From contig JAMQCK010000493.1 of NCBI GenBank assembly GCA_024196135.1, positions 1 through 21,497 of the forward strand: a stretch of DNA of 21,497 nt, written 5' to 3'. Numbering within the stretch: position 1 is the stretch's first letter; every line of letters starts with the position of its first letter. Below, in pieces: positions 19,302 to 21,497 of the stretch. The notes beneath the pieces were generated by a model that was given only the letters and a program-made list of their open reading frames with translations, had not been told where the DNA came from and searched no databases. This stretch comes from Pleurotus ostreatus/Saccharomyces cerevisiae fusant (lineage: Eukaryota > Opisthokonta). Position numbers and translations under genes: made by a program.

Positions 19302-20566
19302 ATGGTCTTGCTCTCGTCGCCCGCGGCGGTTATCCAGTCCATACCGCCCGTTACGCGCGCGTTTACGGCAGCGACCGTCCTCTCATCAGCCCTCTACGCC
19401 TGGCTGCGATGGTCGGGTGTTGAGTCCACGCCATACTTGACCTTAATTCCCGGCGCGAGCATTTTCTACCCATGGACATTTGTCACGTCGGCGCTCATTG
19501 AGACGAGCCTGCTGGAGGTACGCGTCAGACCGACGCATTTATTCCGATCACCATACTCATTCCCCTCAGTTCATAGCAACTCTGGTGTTTGTTCCGGCAT
19601 CTTTGAAGTACTTGGAAAACCTATGGGGAAGCGTCGAGATAATCAAGTTCATCGTTGTCTCCGTCGGGTTCTCAAATGTCATCGCTTTCGGTCTCAACTG
19701 GATCGAGTACATGGTCTTGTCGAATGCTGAGTTATTCTTGTGCGTGCCTTCTCCGTGTTCGTATTCGAGTCTGACCGTGAAGCAGATATGGCATGGAATA
19801 CCACGGCCAGATGGCCCTGCAGACCGCCATCCTAGTGGCGTTCACGCAGCTCATACCCGAACACCAAGTGCAAGTTATGGGCGTCCTTAAGACGCGCGTT
19901 AAGGTTGGTTTTGCTCACTATGAACAGAAGGAAGGACTGACTGTCCACAGAACATCCCTATGGCCTACCTCACGCTTTCCACCGTTCTCTGCATCGTTGG
20001 ATTCCAATGCCCATGGATCGTCATCCAATTCGGATGGTTCGTGGGCTGGATCTACCTGCGCTTCTACAAGAAGAACAGCGGCGAGTCGGTCGGCGGTGTC
20101 GTCTCCTATGGCGACAGAAGCGAAACTTTCTCCCTGCTCTCCTGGTTCCCTCCCTTCGCGCAGTACGTCTTGCTTGATCATTTGTTCCGAGAGTTCCTGC
20201 CGCTTACCCGAGCACAGTTACCCGCTTACGCTTCTCGGAAACTTTGTGTACAATATGGCGAACCGCCTCCATCTTTTGCCCACCTCGGTTGCCGATCTGG
20301 AAAGTGGGATGTATCAACAAGTGCCGGGGGGTGCGCGTGCGGAGGCCGAGAGACGACGGTACGTCTACACGCTCGAAGCGTTCGAGCATTATCTAATGCC
20401 TGGGCCCCGTAGTGCGATGGCTTTGAAGGCCTTGGACCAGAGGGTGGCAAATGCCTCCCCGGCAGCTGGTTCGTCTGCCAACTCACCTGCGAACGGATCT
20501 GCGCCTCCTGCGGCGCAGGAAAATGGCTCTGCGCCGGAGTCGGAGAGTCAACAAAGCAAGGCGTAG
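19302..20566 (+). CDS. TMEM115-like Golgi membrane protein (DUF1751, rhomboid-like fold)
   Basis: Six exons (19302-19517, 19570-19739, 19786-19903, 19951-20162, 20218-20358, 20413-20566) with introns of 52, 46, 47, 55 and 54 bp encode 336 aa. Several hydrophobic helices fill residues about 16-205: one near 16-36, then PGASIFYPWTFVTSALIE, FIATLVFVPASL, IIKFIVVSVGFSNVIAFGLNW, and a long pair around WIVIQFGWFVGWIYLRFY. The last two exons give the family C-terminal motif EAERRRAMALKALDQR and a cytosolic tail rich in Ala, Ser and Pro. Human TMEM115 is a Golgi protein needed for Golgi-to-ER retrograde transport and reported to associate with the COG complex. The last intron is 54 nt without an in-frame stop, so its retention would add 18 residues. 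It is removed here because the joined sequence restores the conserved RRRAMALKALDQ. The COG1 gene follows 158 bp downstream. Confidence 0.9.
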
Positions 20567-20724
20567 TTCCGTAGCTATATGACTTTATACCTAACCCACC
20601 GATAATGTTGACACGCTGTACTGCTTGTGCTCAAGTCGATCTAGAAAGCAGCTGGAATTGGGATTCGTAGTTTGCACTGAGGCTCGACATGCGCTTTACG
20701 TAATTCCTGATCTGAGGCGCAGTG

Positions 20725-21497
20725 ATGGCGGGGCGCGGTCCGGTGCTCGAGGATGGCGAACGCGGAACAGCGCGCTCGTTCCCCACAGCCATGTCGAAGC
20801 ATTCGGCGTCGATGTCGAGGAGTAGCTCGGCAACGACGATCGTACAGAATGGAGATGCTGCACCGCCGTGGACGCCTCAGCATGTCCATAAACCATCCCT
20901 GTTGCAGAGGACGACTATGAATGAGTCTCGACGAACGGCCTCCATATCCAAAGCCGTCCACGAAGGCGCCGCCCTAGATCCAGATGAATTATTCACGAAG
21001 CATACGATCAGTGAAGTCAAGGCGATCCAAACGCGCTTGCGGTACGCGTCCCCTCCTGCTCGTCCTACGTGTCTTGGCCTAATACGCACTTCGCCCGCAG
21101 CGCTGATGCGGACGCGAAGCAGGAGGAGCTACGGCTCATGGTTGGGTGCGTGTGTGATATCGCTGTGCCATCTCATAATTGACCCCGAGCCTGAAAGCGC
21201 AGAGAACGGTACCGCGACCTTCTGCAGGCGTCTACATCCATCATCGCCATCTCGCAGTCGTCAAAGCGCGTCTTGCAAGACCTAGAAGAGGCGAAGACGG
21301 AGATACAGGCGCAAGAGCCTCCCCCAGTCTCGCAGGAGACTTCAGTGCGAAGTGACGATGGTGCGTATGCGGACAACTGTGCAATGCTGTACCGAGTAGT
21401 AACCTACCACCGTAGACCTACATGCTCTGCAATTGCTTTCCGCGCATCTGAAGCTGCTCCTTGACGCACCCGAGCATCTGTGGCGATTGCTCGAGCG
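20725..21497 (+). CDS. COG1: Conserved oligomeric Golgi complex subunit 1, 3' end cut by window edge
   Basis: Exons 20725-21041, 21101-21145, 21203-21360 and 21416->21497 are joined by introns of 59, 57 and 55 bp and run off the right edge in frame. After a Ser/Thr-rich, disordered N-terminus (about 1-80), the Vps51/COG1 signature begins: DPDELFTKHTISEVKAIQTR, then ADADAKQEELRLMVGERYRD, LLQASTSIIAISQSSKRVL and a heptad-like segment to about residue 160. The last exon starts LHALQLLSAHLKLLLDAPEH, the usual continuation in COG1. COG tethers vesicles that recycle Golgi enzymes. The start is uncertain: ATG 20725 is the first in frame, and ATG 20791 (MSKHSASMSRSSS) is an equally good choice that gives a more family-like N-terminus. 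Confidence 0.9.

Overview
The window is nuclear DNA from a mushroom-forming basidiomycete (Agaricomycetes, most likely Polyporales). The basis is GC-rich coding sequence, many short GT-AG introns (mostly 46-66 bp) whose phases all close cleanly, and the gene content. That content includes a Grifola-type peptidyl-Lys metalloendopeptidase, fast-evolving F-box proteins, and a homeodomain gene beside the mitochondrial intermediate peptidase gene. This last pair is the hallmark of the Agaricomycete mating-type A (HD) locus. All gene models were built by hand from reading frames and splice signals; there is no transcript evidence.

Layout, left to right. (1) 1-883 (-): PalI/Rim9-type four-helix membrane protein, cut by the window edge at its C-terminus. 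(2) 1491-2689 (-): secreted M35 metalloendopeptidase, complete, 4 exons. (3) 3503-4792 (+): F-box protein, 3 exons. It ends 43 bp from the end of the convergent gene (4), 4836-6555 (-), an FAD-linked (BBE-like) oxidoreductase with 8 exons, two of them only 12 and 14 nt. (5) 7068-8732 (+): second F-box protein, divergent from the oxidoreductase. (6) 9373-12403 (-): HD2-class homeodomain mating-type protein, 911 aa, 7 exons, with possible spliced sequence beyond its stop codon. (7) 12967-15454 (-): mitochondrial intermediate peptidase (MIP). (8) 15904-17989 (-): DDT/WHIM-type nuclear protein related to RSF1/CECR2-like chromatin-remodelling subunits. (9) 18436-18996 (-): FAM32A-like protein. (10) 19302-20566 (+): TMEM115-like Golgi membrane protein. 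(11) 20725->21497 (+): COG1, subunit 1 of the conserved oligomeric Golgi complex, cut by the right edge.

The right half (MIP to COG1) is housekeeping sequence. The left half (protease, F-box genes, oxidoreductase) is more accessory in character. The HD gene sits at the junction. The most notable point is that only one HD gene is present. The divergently transcribed HD1 partner expected at a standard MAT-A locus is absent both between HD2 and MIP and between HD2 and the F-box gene. Other points of interest are a His-to-Tyr change at the flavin-attachment position of the oxidoreductase, its two microexons, a 54-nt intron in the TMEM115 gene that is in frame and stop-free, and the adjacency of two genes for Golgi-trafficking proteins. 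No tRNA, rRNA, transposon, tandem repeat array or CRISPR was seen.
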